From an uncultured Thalassotalea sp. (GTDB lineage: Bacteria > Pseudomonadota > Gammaproteobacteria > Enterobacterales > Alteromonadaceae), in assembly GCA_947502355.1 (NCBI GenBank), contig CANMZP010000005.1, positions 1 through 64,000 of the forward strand: DNA of 64,000 nt, written 5' to 3'. The position numbers and the translations under genes were made by a program. The notes under the pieces were generated by a model that did no database searches, had not been told where the DNA came from, and saw only the letters and a program-made list of their open reading frames with translations. Shown here piece after piece: positions 35,286 through 43,981 of this stretch. The first letter of the stretch is position 1. Each line of letters begins with the position of its first letter.

Positions 35286-36509
35286 TTAGTAACTTGCACT
35301 TATCATAAACCAAAGTTTGGTGGTATCGGACTTAAAGTTGTCATCATTGCTAAAGCTTGCTGCTTTAACTAGGGTGCTAATTTGTTTATTCACCTTGTAG
35401 GCGGCTACTAGGTTTATTTCATCCCCAAAGTCTTGATTGCCTTGATCCGCTTTAAACACATGATAAGCGGCAGAAAGTTTTACTGGACCGATTTTGGTAC
35501 CGGCTTTTACATAGGCATCTTCAACTCCTGTCGCGGGGGTACCTAAGAACTGATCGCTAAAACCTTGGAATTTATGTGCGGTTGCTAAAGGCGTTTGAAA
35601 ACCAACGCCATTGTCGCCACCAAGAACTTCATAACCTCCGCCTAGGCTAAAGCCATCAAAGTTAATGTTCGCATCAAATACAATGTAATCCGCTTCGTAA
35701 CTGTTTGGGTTATCACCCGCATCTTCTTGCGCCGCATAACCAGCTTTAATGGTAACGCCGGTGCCCGAAAAGTCGTATTTGCCATTATACGTGATGCCGT
35801 ACGTGTCATTTGATGCCGCGTAGGCATTATCAAATTCCATTGCATAATAGTAGGCTGTAAAACCATGATCTTTATCGAGCGCATATTTGGCGTTTAATAA
35901 AATAACATCACCATGAAAGTCTGAGCTAGCATCATTATCTTCACCAAAAATTCGATTCACATTGTAGATATAACTCGTATCAACGGTTACGGCATCCGTC
36001 GGTTTCATTTGCAGGCGATAGCCATCATAGGTTTGTTCGTTCTGGCGCCAAGCAACACCACCAATAAAGCGTTGATCATCTAGGTTTATTCTTTGGCGAC
36101 CTGCCGACGCGGTGTAAAATTCTCCGTGATATTGCAACATGGCCTGATTAACTTCCGTTCCATCCGGGTCTGCAACGACTGGGTAGCTGGTTTTGCCATT
36201 AATCGTGGAATTAAATTTATCGTTGCCGACATACGTCACATTATCGACTTCAACTTTGGCATTGAAGTTTTCAAACTTTCCTGTCGTCACTGTTATTCTG
36301 CTTTTTAATGTAGAAGCTAAGGCGTCATCATCTTTTGCATCTTCGTCGACGCTTTCTAAACGGTAACGTAAAGCAATATTGACCTTTGAGTCTTGCAAGG
36401 CGGCGCTAAGCCCATGTGATTGAGCTGCATAAACGGTAAATGTGGTGCTTAACGAGGTGGCAATAATCGAAAGGTGCAGTAAAGATTTGTTCAATGTTGA
36501 TAACGTCAT
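35286..36509 (-). CDS. Outer-membrane beta-barrel protein (porin-like)
   Basis: A 407-residue exported protein with a signal peptide (LLHLSIIATSLSTTFTVYA). Alternating polar and hydrophobic strands run through the mature protein (VNIALRYRLESV, FTAYYYAMEFDNAY, VKLSAAYHVFK) and end in a C-terminal strand LWFMISASY with the terminal aromatic typical of outer-membrane proteins. The pattern resembles alginate-export/OprD-like single-chain porins, but no substrate can be assigned. It sits upstream of the moaA leader on the same strand and diverges from moeA. Confidence 0.78.
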   Translation of the reverse strand: MTLSTLNKSLLHLSIIATSLSTTFTVYAAQSHGLSAALQDSKVNIALRYRLESVDEDAKDDDALASTLKSRITVTTGKFENFNAKVEVDNVTYVGNDKFNSTINGKTSYPVVADPDGTEVNQAMLQYHGEFYTASAGRQRINLDDQRFIGGVAWRQNEQTYDGYRLQMKPTDAVTVDTSYIYNVNRIFGEDNDASSDFHGDVILLNAKYALDKDHGFTAYYYAMEFDNAYAASNDTYGITYNGKYDFSGTGVTIKAGYAAQEDAGDNPNSYEADYIVFDANINFDGFSLGGGYEVLGGDNGVGFQTPLATAHKFQGFSDQFLGTPATGVEDAYVKAGTKIGPVKLSAAYHVFKADQGNQDFGDEINLVAAYKVNKQISTLVKAASFSNDDNFKSDTTKLWFMISASY

Positions 36510-36757
36510 ATAATTCTCCAGAGAATAAAATGAAAATATGTTCTTATTTTTTATAAGGATAGTTTGCTTAAGTAAATAATGTAAACCTTTGTTCTAGGTT
36601 ACTGGGTTGTTAAATAATTGCAGGTAAAGGCTGTTTATGTTGAAGTTTTTGTTACATGCCATTACTTTATCTTTTAAACTGCGCATGCTTAACGAATTGT
36701 TTTTTGTACAGTGGTGAGGTATCCCCTCAATGGTCTTCTTTTTATTTTGGAATTTAT

Positions 36758-37996
36758 ATGTCTGATTGTTGTTCTGCCCCGGGACTAAAGCCGTTTTCAC
36801 AGGCGCTTAGTGAATTAATTGAAAATGTACCGCAACCGAAAAGGACAGAGACATTAGCGATTGAAGAGTGTTTGGATCGCGTTTTAGCGGTGGATGTCGT
36901 ATCGCCGGTGTTTGTACCGCCTCATAATAATTCAGCTATGGATGGCTATGCATTTCATAGTACTGCTGGCATCGAGGCTGGGCAGCGCTTTCAGGTAGTG
37001 GGGCGATCTTTTGCTGGCGAACCTTATCAAGGCAAAACAAAAGCAGGAGAGTGCATTAGGATAATGACGGGCGCAAAATTGCCCGATTGTTGCGATACCG
37101 TTGTAATGCAAGAAAATATCGACACAATAGATAATGACATTGTTTTGGTTAAAACCATAAAAGCTACTGCAAATGTGCGATATAAAGGTGAAGATATTGC
37201 ATTGCAAGATAAAGTGTTTTTAGCCAAACATAAGCTTTCCGCCGTGGATATTGGCATGTTGTCGTCATTAGGCATTAGTCAGGTAGAGGTGTTTGAACGC
37301 GTTAAGGTAGCCGTTTTGTCAACAGGAGATGAGTTGAAAAGCCCAGGGCAACCTTTAAACGAAGGTGACATCTACGAAAGTAATCGTTTCGTATTACAAG
37401 GGCTTTTAAAGCGCTTGAATGTTGACATCATAGATTTGGGCATCATTCCTGATGACAGAGAGCTTATTCGTAATGCATTTGTGTATGCCGATGAACACGC
37501 TGACGTGGTGATTTCGTCAGGTGGTGTTTCGGTTGGTGAAGCCGACTATACCAAAGAGATCCTCGATGAACTTGGTGAAATAGGCTTTTGGAAAATTGCC
37601 ATGAAACCTGGCAAACCGTTTGCGTTTGGTAAGTTAGCAAACAGCATCTTTTTTGGTTTACCCGGCAACCCTGTTTCCGCGGTTGTGACCCTTTATTTAC
37701 TGGGTGTGCCAGGCATTGAAAAAATGCAAGGTCAAGAAGTGACAAAGCGTACGCAATTTAAAGCCACCTTATTAACGCCATTACGCAAGCAGCCTGGAAG
37801 AATGGACTTTCAAAGAGCGTTTTATCACTATAGTGATCAGGGTGTGGCGGTTGTCTCTAGCACGGGCTCTCAAGGCTCGGGTATTTTATCAAGTATTAGT
37901 CAGGCCAATTGTTTTATTGTCCTGCCACAAGCGCAGGGGAGTGTTGAGGCTGGACAGGAGGTGATCATTGAGCCCTTCGATAACCTATTAATGTAA
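36758..37996 (+). CDS. moeA: Molybdopterin molybdenumtransferase
   Basis: A 412-residue MoeA that inserts molybdenum into adenylated molybdopterin. ATG at 36758 (MSDCCSAPGLKPFSQAL) has GGA nearby and matches the family start; the open frame runs 34 codons further upstream without homology. Conserved parts are PPHNNSAMDGYAF near residue 60, IMTGAKLPDCCDTVVMQE, STGDEL and SSGGVSVGEADY, then GLPGNPVSA in the catalytic domain. It diverges from the porin gene and completes the cofactor pathway of this locus. Confidence 0.95.
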   Translation: MSDCCSAPGLKPFSQALSELIENVPQPKRTETLAIEECLDRVLAVDVVSPVFVPPHNNSAMDGYAFHSTAGIEAGQRFQVVGRSFAGEPYQGKTKAGECIRIMTGAKLPDCCDTVVMQENIDTIDNDIVLVKTIKATANVRYKGEDIALQDKVFLAKHKLSAVDIGMLSSLGISQVEVFERVKVAVLSTGDELKSPGQPLNEGDIYESNRFVLQGLLKRLNVDIIDLGIIPDDRELIRNAFVYADEHADVVISSGGVSVGEADYTKEILDELGEIGFWKIAMKPGKPFAFGKLANSIFFGLPGNPVSAVVTLYLLGVPGIEKMQGQEVTKRTQFKATLLTPLRKQPGRMDFQRAFYHYSDQGVAVVSSTGSQGSGILSSISQANCFIVLPQAQGSVEAGQEVIIEPFDNLLM

Positions 37997-38079
37997 AAAG
38001 TTTACTAATACCACTGAGTGGGTAAAAACTTAGTGGGATTGGTATAAACTTAAAAATATATTTAGAAAAAGGAACACCT

Positions 38080-38628
38080 ATGCGTTTGCTAACTACCCTA
38101 ATCATAACTTTGCAATTACTTCTTCCGGTAAGCATTGTACACGCTCAATCACTACCAGAAAGTAAGGCCGTGGCAGATGATCCATTAAAGATGTTTGACA
38201 AGTTTTTAGGGCACTGGGAGTCTGTATTCCAAAAAGTAGACGGTAAGCCTACCGTGGTTGATGTCGCCACTTGGGAGAAAACCCTAAATGGCAAAGCAAT
38301 TCGTTCGCAACACTCGATAAATGATGGGGTGTATGGCGGTGAAATGATGATGGTTTGGGACAACAAGAAAAAGTCATTGGTGTTTTTCTACTTCACCACC
38401 GCAGACTTCTACACAATGGGCACAATTGAAGTCATCGATGATACGAGTTTTATTGCCTATGAAGATGTCACCGGCTCGGTCGAAGGCATCACTAAGGTAA
38501 AGTCAACGTCATCAATCAAAGATGACATCATTACCGTCTCAACGTCTTACTTTAAGAATGACCAATGGCAAGAACCCGAAGTTAGAACGTATCACAGAAG
38601 CAATAAAAAAGTGCGGTTTAGATCTTAA
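38080..38628 (+). CDS. Secreted hypothetical protein, DUF1579-like
   Basis: A 182-residue protein with a signal peptide (LLTTLIITLQLLLPVSIVHAQ). The mature part is beta-rich with FLGHWESVF near residue 45, SQHSINDGVYGGEMMMVWDNKKKSLVFFYF split over about 96-125, and a repeating T/S-rich end, a lipocalin-like layout seen in DUF1579-type proteins. GAAAAAGGAAC precedes the ATG. A hairpin (CCACTGAGT with ACTTAGTGG) between moeA and this gene suggests a separate transcript. Function unknown. Confidence 0.6.
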   Translation: MRLLTTLIITLQLLLPVSIVHAQSLPESKAVADDPLKMFDKFLGHWESVFQKVDGKPTVVDVATWEKTLNGKAIRSQHSINDGVYGGEMMMVWDNKKKSLVFFYFTTADFYTMGTIEVIDDTSFIAYEDVTGSVEGITKVKSTSSIKDDIITVSTSYFKNDQWQEPEVRTYHRSNKKVRFRS

Positions 38629-38645
38629 ATATATGACGAGATTAG

Positions 38646-38678
38646 AGGCACCTAAATAATTTATTTTTTTAGGTGCCT
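38646..38678. terminator. Bidirectional terminator
   Basis: AGGCACCTAAA (38646-38656) pairs over 11 bp with TTTAGGTGCCT (38668-38678) with an AT-only loop. It lies between the convergent DUF1579-like gene and fliS, marking the left edge of the flagellar cluster. Confidence 0.8.
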
Positions 38679-38686
38679 TAGAGAAA

Positions 38687-39082
38687 TTAGGCAATATTTG
38701 CCATGTCATCCCAAATTTTTGCTAGAGATGAGATTTGCTCTCTTGCTTCATCCAAATCAACTCTTTCATTTGTTTTTAACGCGGATCTTAATTTTAATAC
38801 GGTGAATTCGTACAAATCGTTATACATATTGTAAAGCTCTTCATCGCCCTCATTGACTAAAATTTCTTTTAGGTAGTTAATGATGCTAATGGCTTTATTT
38901 ATGTTGCTTAACTTTTCAGAGCTTTTTGATAATACCCCTAACACTTCATAAGTATCATCTATTAATTCAATACAACGTTCATATAACGCGGTAATTTGTT
39001 GCTGAGGCGACATAAACTCAACTTGATTAAAGCTCTTTTGTTGAGACTGATAAGCTTTATATGGGTTTGATAAATCGAACAT
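38687..39082 (-). CDS. fliS: Flagellar export chaperone FliS
   Basis: A 131-residue helical protein with the FliS layout: NPYKAYQ near the N-terminus, LYERCIELIDDTYEVL, KAISIINYLKEILVNEGDEELYNMYNDLYEFTVLKL across the middle, then a C-terminal helix. FliS binds flagellin C-termini in the cytoplasm before export. It overlaps the end of fliD by one base and is the last gene of the minus-strand flagellar set. No flagellin gene lies next to it, which is unusual. Confidence 0.88.
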   Translation of the reverse strand: MFDLSNPYKAYQSQQKSFNQVEFMSPQQQITALYERCIELIDDTYEVLGVLSKSSEKLSNINKAISIINYLKEILVNEGDEELYNMYNDLYEFTVLKLRSALKTNERVDLDEAREQISSLAKIWDDMANIA

Positions 39083-41121
39083 TAATCATCTTCCTTACTA
39101 TTAAACATAGCATCTAAATATTCTAACGTAGACTCAGACTCAGCTATGTCAGATTGCATTTTTGCATACTGACGTGATAAAGACGTGAATCTGGATTCTT
39201 TGCGGGCATCGAGTTCTTCAACTTCTTTTTCTAGGTCTTCAAGCTTTTCATCATAACTTGAGACCTGACTATCAATCCGCGTATTAAAGTCGGTGATAAA
39301 GTCTGACATTTGTGCGGCAATGCCTTGCCCATAAGTAATGGTGCCACGAGAAGCTTCTGGACTGTCTTTAGCACCAACACTTCCTCCTAAAACATTAACC
39401 ACGATATCGCGGCCATCGCCGGTTAATCCGGTCAATGTTTGACCTTCGCCATAGGCAAGACCATCACCAATATATCCACGAACATCTAAACCTTCAGCCC
39501 TACTGGCATTTAAGTTTAAACCGGCAGCAATATCGCTCCCTGATGAGATGATTTCGATAGATTTTGCTGAGCCATATTCATTAAGTTCTAGGGTTAAATC
39601 GTTACCATCGAGTTTGGCTGACACGTTTTGGTCGCTGCCGCTAAAAGCATATTGTAATTTTGTATTAAGCTCATCAACAAGCTCTTGTGAATTACTATAG
39701 GTTTTGGCATCAAGGGTAATGGTGACTTCACTACCATCATTTACCTTCAAGGTGATTTGATTTTCACCGGTACCTTCATTCAAGGTGATTGGTAGGTTGA
39801 TATCAGTAATGGTGTTTGTAAGTGCCGGCTTTTCAGCCAGTTGTGTAACTTGAATTTCGTATTCACCTGGGGTTGCCGCTGGATCAAATCGTTCAAACTG
39901 AATTAATGGATCCGTAGGTTGACCATAATTAGCAAAAAAGTTATTAAACGCATCAGGTGATGAAATCAGCGTTTCTTTGGCTTTCACGCTATCGATGGTT
40001 AGGTGTTTGTAATCACTATCAAAGTTGATACCTGCATCAACCAAGCTAAAGCCACCAACCGAGGTTGATAAAATATCTTGCATTTTAGCTTGCAGCTCAC
40101 GAGTGAACATCTCACTTTTTAATGCGCCAAAGCCTTCCTGATCTTCGATTTCTTCGCTGTTGCCCTGATAGTATTCAAGATTATCAATAAGAAGATTATA
40201 TTCCTCAATAAAACCTTCAAGCACGCCAACCGAGAAATCATTGGCCATCTCAACATTAAGAGAGATGACTTTGCCTGGCTCTGCAACAAATAAATCGAGC
40301 TCAACGCCGTCAATTAAATCATCCACATTATTCGACTGTTTCTCAACAACCACGCCATTAAGGGTTAGAATCGCATTTTCGGCTTTTTGATTTGTCGCCA
40401 TCGTTTGCGTTTGCGCATTATAATTAAATGCTGACGCTAATTCATTGGTCCCTGTAATGCTAATCGCATTTGAAGTACCCGTTGATTGACTGGTTAAACT
40501 TAATTTAAAGCCACTACCGGTATCCACAACTTGAGCTGATACACCCACATTAGAATCATTAATCTGTTTGGCAACCGCATCGAGGGTGTTATTTGTAGAG
40601 TCTAAATCGATAACTAATTTATCTTGACCCGCTTTGGGTTGAAAATCGATTGGCGTATCTGTTCCATCATACTCATATGTGCCTAGCTCGATTGTTAACT
40701 GTCCTTCACCTAGTTGGTCATAACGAGAGCCATATGTCTGATTCGACGATAAGGTGTGGCTTGCTGCCAGTTGTTCAATGGTAATGCTGTGATTACCAGC
40801 TAGTGCATCAACATCGATGGCTGCCCCAATATTCCAAGTGTCAGAAAGGGTATAGGATTTATTATTGAAGGGGTCAAATTCGGTTAAGCCTGCAATGGTA
40901 TTATTAAATGCATTGGTACTTTGTTGTAGTAAAGCCAAACTACTTTTTGATGTGGCTAACTTTTCTTGTCTCGACTCTAATGTACTGTATTTAAAGTCAA
41001 ATTCAGCGGCCATTTGCGCGTCGATAATATCTGCCCAGTTCATATCGCCATCAGAAAGTTTGGTGACGATTTCCTGACCTAATTGGGCTGAATTTGTTCT
41101 GCTGATTGAATCTATACTCAT
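39082..41121 (-). CDS. fliD: Flagellar filament cap protein FliD
   Basis: A 679-residue hook-associated protein 2. The N-terminal D0/D1 part (DIIDAQMAAEFDFKYSTLESRQ), a GNHSITIEQLAASHTLSSN hook-IN-type motif near 110, and the C-terminal coiled coil (LEDLEKEVEELDARKESRFTSLSRQYAKM spread over about 625-655) are clear. A second, similar motif (GEYEIQVTQLAEKPALT) near residue 420 shows an internal duplication of filament-cap domains. E. coli FliD has about 470 residues, but vibrio FliD proteins are similarly long. It caps the filament tip. Confidence 0.92.
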   Translation of the reverse strand: MSIDSISRTNSAQLGQEIVTKLSDGDMNWADIIDAQMAAEFDFKYSTLESRQEKLATSKSSLALLQQSTNAFNNTIAGLTEFDPFNNKSYTLSDTWNIGAAIDVDALAGNHSITIEQLAASHTLSSNQTYGSRYDQLGEGQLTIELGTYEYDGTDTPIDFQPKAGQDKLVIDLDSTNNTLDAVAKQINDSNVGVSAQVVDTGSGFKLSLTSQSTGTSNAISITGTNELASAFNYNAQTQTMATNQKAENAILTLNGVVVEKQSNNVDDLIDGVELDLFVAEPGKVISLNVEMANDFSVGVLEGFIEEYNLLIDNLEYYQGNSEEIEDQEGFGALKSEMFTRELQAKMQDILSTSVGGFSLVDAGINFDSDYKHLTIDSVKAKETLISSPDAFNNFFANYGQPTDPLIQFERFDPAATPGEYEIQVTQLAEKPALTNTITDINLPITLNEGTGENQITLKVNDGSEVTITLDAKTYSNSQELVDELNTKLQYAFSGSDQNVSAKLDGNDLTLELNEYGSAKSIEIISSGSDIAAGLNLNASRAEGLDVRGYIGDGLAYGEGQTLTGLTGDGRDIVVNVLGGSVGAKDSPEASRGTITYGQGIAAQMSDFITDFNTRIDSQVSSYDEKLEDLEKEVEELDARKESRFTSLSRQYAKMQSDIAESESTLEYLDAMFNSKEDD

Positions 41122-41156
41122 AAGAGTTCCTATTACGAATCGTTTTAATGACGCTG

Positions 41157-41900
41157 TTATTTATTAATGTTATGTCGTTTATCTTTTATGACGATGACCG
41201 GTTCGATTTGTGGTTGAGACATAGCTGATACCTGATTAAACCCTGTGACAATACCGTCATTTCGCTTTTTTGAAACGGGGTGCTGCAGTCGAACCCTCTG
41301 TCCTAGTACGCCATTTTCACGAGAAACCATCTCGGTAGAAATCACAAAACCTTGATGCGCTACGGTAAAGTTAACCATTGAGCCTTTTTCAACTAAATAC
41401 TCTGTTTTTAACAGATTATCGGCAATGATTTTATTGGCTCTAATTTGTCGTTTGGTCGTTCTTCCTATTACAGCGTCAACTGGAACAAAATATTTCATCC
41501 TTTTGCGAATGTTTATGGTCTTAACGATAAAGTGCTCTGCCGAGAGAACGATACTTTTCTCGATGGTCTCTTTTGCGACAGGAACATTGATATTGGCGGA
41601 AATCGTAACGGGCAGTAATCGATTTAAACCACAGCCAATAAACTTAATATATTGCTTACCTATATCGACTGGCTCTCTGGGCTGATATTGCATCTGTGCA
41701 CATTGATGCATCTGCTCTGGGAGTTTTTGATGTTCAACTAAAATATCCGTGAATTGAGGGCCAAGGTTTTGTTGTGCTGCTTGGGTAATCGCACTTCTAA
41801 TGTGCTCAGGAAGCTCTGCTGCATTCAACCTCATGCAAAAGAGAATGCAGAAAATAAAGCTAGCGAAAATGGGGCTGAAAAAGCGATTAACGACCGACAC
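41157..41900 (-). CDS. flgA: Flagellar P-ring assembly protein FlgA
   Basis: A 247-residue periplasmic chaperone for the P ring. A signal peptide (FASFIFCILFCMRLNAAE) precedes an N-terminal domain with a Cys pair (HQCAQM, IGCGLN), and a SAF-like domain follows with YFVPVDAVIGRTTKRQIRANKII in the middle and GSMVNFTVAHQGFVIST near residue 185. It overlaps the end of flhA by 14 bases. A location next to flhA rather than beside flgM or flgB is unusual. Confidence 0.88.
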   Translation of the reverse strand: MSVVNRFFSPIFASFIFCILFCMRLNAAELPEHIRSAITQAAQQNLGPQFTDILVEHQKLPEQMHQCAQMQYQPREPVDIGKQYIKFIGCGLNRLLPVTISANINVPVAKETIEKSIVLSAEHFIVKTINIRKRMKYFVPVDAVIGRTTKRQIRANKIIADNLLKTEYLVEKGSMVNFTVAHQGFVISTEMVSRENGVLGQRVRLQHPVSKKRNDGIVTGFNQVSAMSQPQIEPVIVIKDKRHNINK

Positions 41901-43980
41901 GAGCTACCACCTTTAATTTAGTATGGTCGGTCACTTCATTGTACGAAACGACGACCAGTTTAGGTAATGATGCCTTTAATAATCGGCTTAAACTTGCCCT
42001 TAAAGCTGGGGCTACCAATAACACCAAAGGTAATCCATGCGCTTCAAACTGCTTGTCATAATCATTAATTGAACTAACAATTTTTTGCATTAATGTTGGC
42101 TCTAATAACAGCTTGTCATTGGCATTGGAGTTTTGCTTGGCTTGCATAACAACTTGCTCCATTTCACTGCCAAAACTGATTACATTTAACTCTTTTGCCT
42201 CTGATAACAATGGCGCTATGATTGTGGCCGCTAAAGACTCTCGAATGATCATCGTTAGTAAATCTGTATCATTGGTTTTTGGAGCGCTCTCTGCTAAGAC
42301 TTCCAAAATCTCGGCTAAATTACGAATGGGTACCTGCTCTTTAATTAAGTTACGTAAAACTTTGACTAGGGTTGCCAAAGAAACGACATCAGGCACAACC
42401 GTTTCAACCAACACCTTGTTGTTCTGTTTTAATTTATTAAGCAGTTGTTGGACGCTCTCATGACCAATAAATTTATACGCGTTCTCTTGCAGCACTTTAT
42501 TTAAATGCGTTAATAAAACCGTTGACGGGTCATTTAAAAAGCCACCAGCTGATTCCACCTGGGCTTTATCTTTTTTCTGTATCCATACGGCCGGAAATCC
42601 GAACGCTGGCTCATTGGTTTTAATGCCCCTTGGAAGCGCAAGAACTTGTTCGTTTCCTAAAGCCAGTAATCTATCGGTATAGATTTGTCCTTTGCCAACG
42701 TTATCACTGTAGATATCAATATGGTAACTGCTAACGTCTTGTTCACTATTATTGCGAATATTAATCGGCGGGATAATGATGCCGAATTTTTGAGATAGTT
42801 GTTTGCGTAAGCCTTTTATTTTCGGGATCAGTTCACCGTTTCTTCGTTCATCAATTAACGGGATCAATCGAAAACCAACAGATAAAGAAATGGGCTCGCT
42901 AAATTCAAGCTCATCTATTGAAAACTCTTTGGTTTTGGTCTTTTGTATCACATTGGGCATATTTACGGATGATTGGCCAGTGTCTTCAATTTCTTCTTCA
43001 CGGGTTGACGTGTAAAAGTAAAAGGCAAAGCCGATAATTCCGACTATGGTAAAAATGGTCGGTAAACCGGGTACTAGCCCCAGAACACTCACCATACCAA
43101 GACTAATAAGTAGTGGTGATTTATTGCCAAGTACTTGCTCTTTTACTTGATTTGCAAGCGGCGTTTTATTGGAGTTTCGTGTGATGATTACCGCAGTAGC
43201 AACGGATAGGATTAAGGCTGGGATTTGACCCGCTAAGCCGTCACCTAAGGTTAAAATCATATAGGTTTCAAGGGCATCGGAAGTTGACATACCGTGGCGT
43301 AATGTACCAATCAAAATGCCACCAATAATATTGATGAAAATAATGATTATGCCGGCAATGGCATCCCCTCGAACGAACTTACTGGCACCGTCCATTGCAC
43401 CATAAAACGTCATCTCTGTTGATAATGCATTGCGTCGTTCTTGAGCTTCAGCCTGATCAATGGCACCCGCACCAAGATCGGCATCGATGGCCATTTGTTT
43501 ACCGGGCATCGCATCAAGGACAAATCGAGCACTTACTTCAGATACTCGTCCTGCACCTTTGGTTACAACCACAAAGTTAATCACGATAAAAATAATGAAA
43601 ACAATCATCCCGACGACGATGTCACCACCCATGACAAACTGACCAAAAGACTCAATAACATAACCGGTTGCATTTGGTTGGTCACCGTTTAATAAAATGA
43701 GTCGGGTTGAGGCTACGTTTAGAGATAATCTTAGTAAAGTAATAACAAGTAGAATTGAGGGGAATGCAGCAAACTCATACGGACGGTTAACATTGACACA
43801 CACCATCATAATTAACACGGCCATGATCAAATTAAAGGTAAATAACAAATCGATAATGGCGGGAGGCAATGGCAAGGTAAACATCGCCAAAGTGATAAAA
43901 ACAATAGCGGCACTGCCAATGCCATTCATTGGGAATAATTCTGAAGCGCTTTTACCGTTTAAAAAAGTTGCTGAATTCAT
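41887..43980 (-). CDS. flhA: Flagellar export gate protein FlhA
   Basis: A 697-residue inner-membrane export gate. Eight membrane segments fill residues 20-320, with the conserved FHIPEP-type loop seen as RFVLDAMPGKQMAIDADLGAGAIDQAEAQERRN in pieces near 150-180. The large cytoplasmic domain begins near 355 (SLSVGFRLIPLIDERRNGELIPKIK in part). It forms the nonameric ring that passes substrates to the export channel. It follows fliK by one base. Confidence 0.96.
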   Translation of the reverse strand: MNSATFLNGKSASELFPMNGIGSAAIVFITLAMFTLPLPPAIIDLLFTFNLIMAVLIMMVCVNVNRPYEFAAFPSILLVITLLRLSLNVASTRLILLNGDQPNATGYVIESFGQFVMGGDIVVGMIVFIIFIVINFVVVTKGAGRVSEVSARFVLDAMPGKQMAIDADLGAGAIDQAEAQERRNALSTEMTFYGAMDGASKFVRGDAIAGIIIIFINIIGGILIGTLRHGMSTSDALETYMILTLGDGLAGQIPALILSVATAVIITRNSNKTPLANQVKEQVLGNKSPLLISLGMVSVLGLVPGLPTIFTIVGIIGFAFYFYTSTREEEIEDTGQSSVNMPNVIQKTKTKEFSIDELEFSEPISLSVGFRLIPLIDERRNGELIPKIKGLRKQLSQKFGIIIPPINIRNNSEQDVSSYHIDIYSDNVGKGQIYTDRLLALGNEQVLALPRGIKTNEPAFGFPAVWIQKKDKAQVESAGGFLNDPSTVLLTHLNKVLQENAYKFIGHESVQQLLNKLKQNNKVLVETVVPDVVSLATLVKVLRNLIKEQVPIRNLAEILEVLAESAPKTNDTDLLTMIIRESLAATIIAPLLSEAKELNVISFGSEMEQVVMQAKQNSNANDKLLLEPTLMQKIVSSINDYDKQFEAHGLPLVLLVAPALRASLSRLLKASLPKLVVVSYNEVTDHTKLKVVARVGR

Positions 43981-43981
43981 G

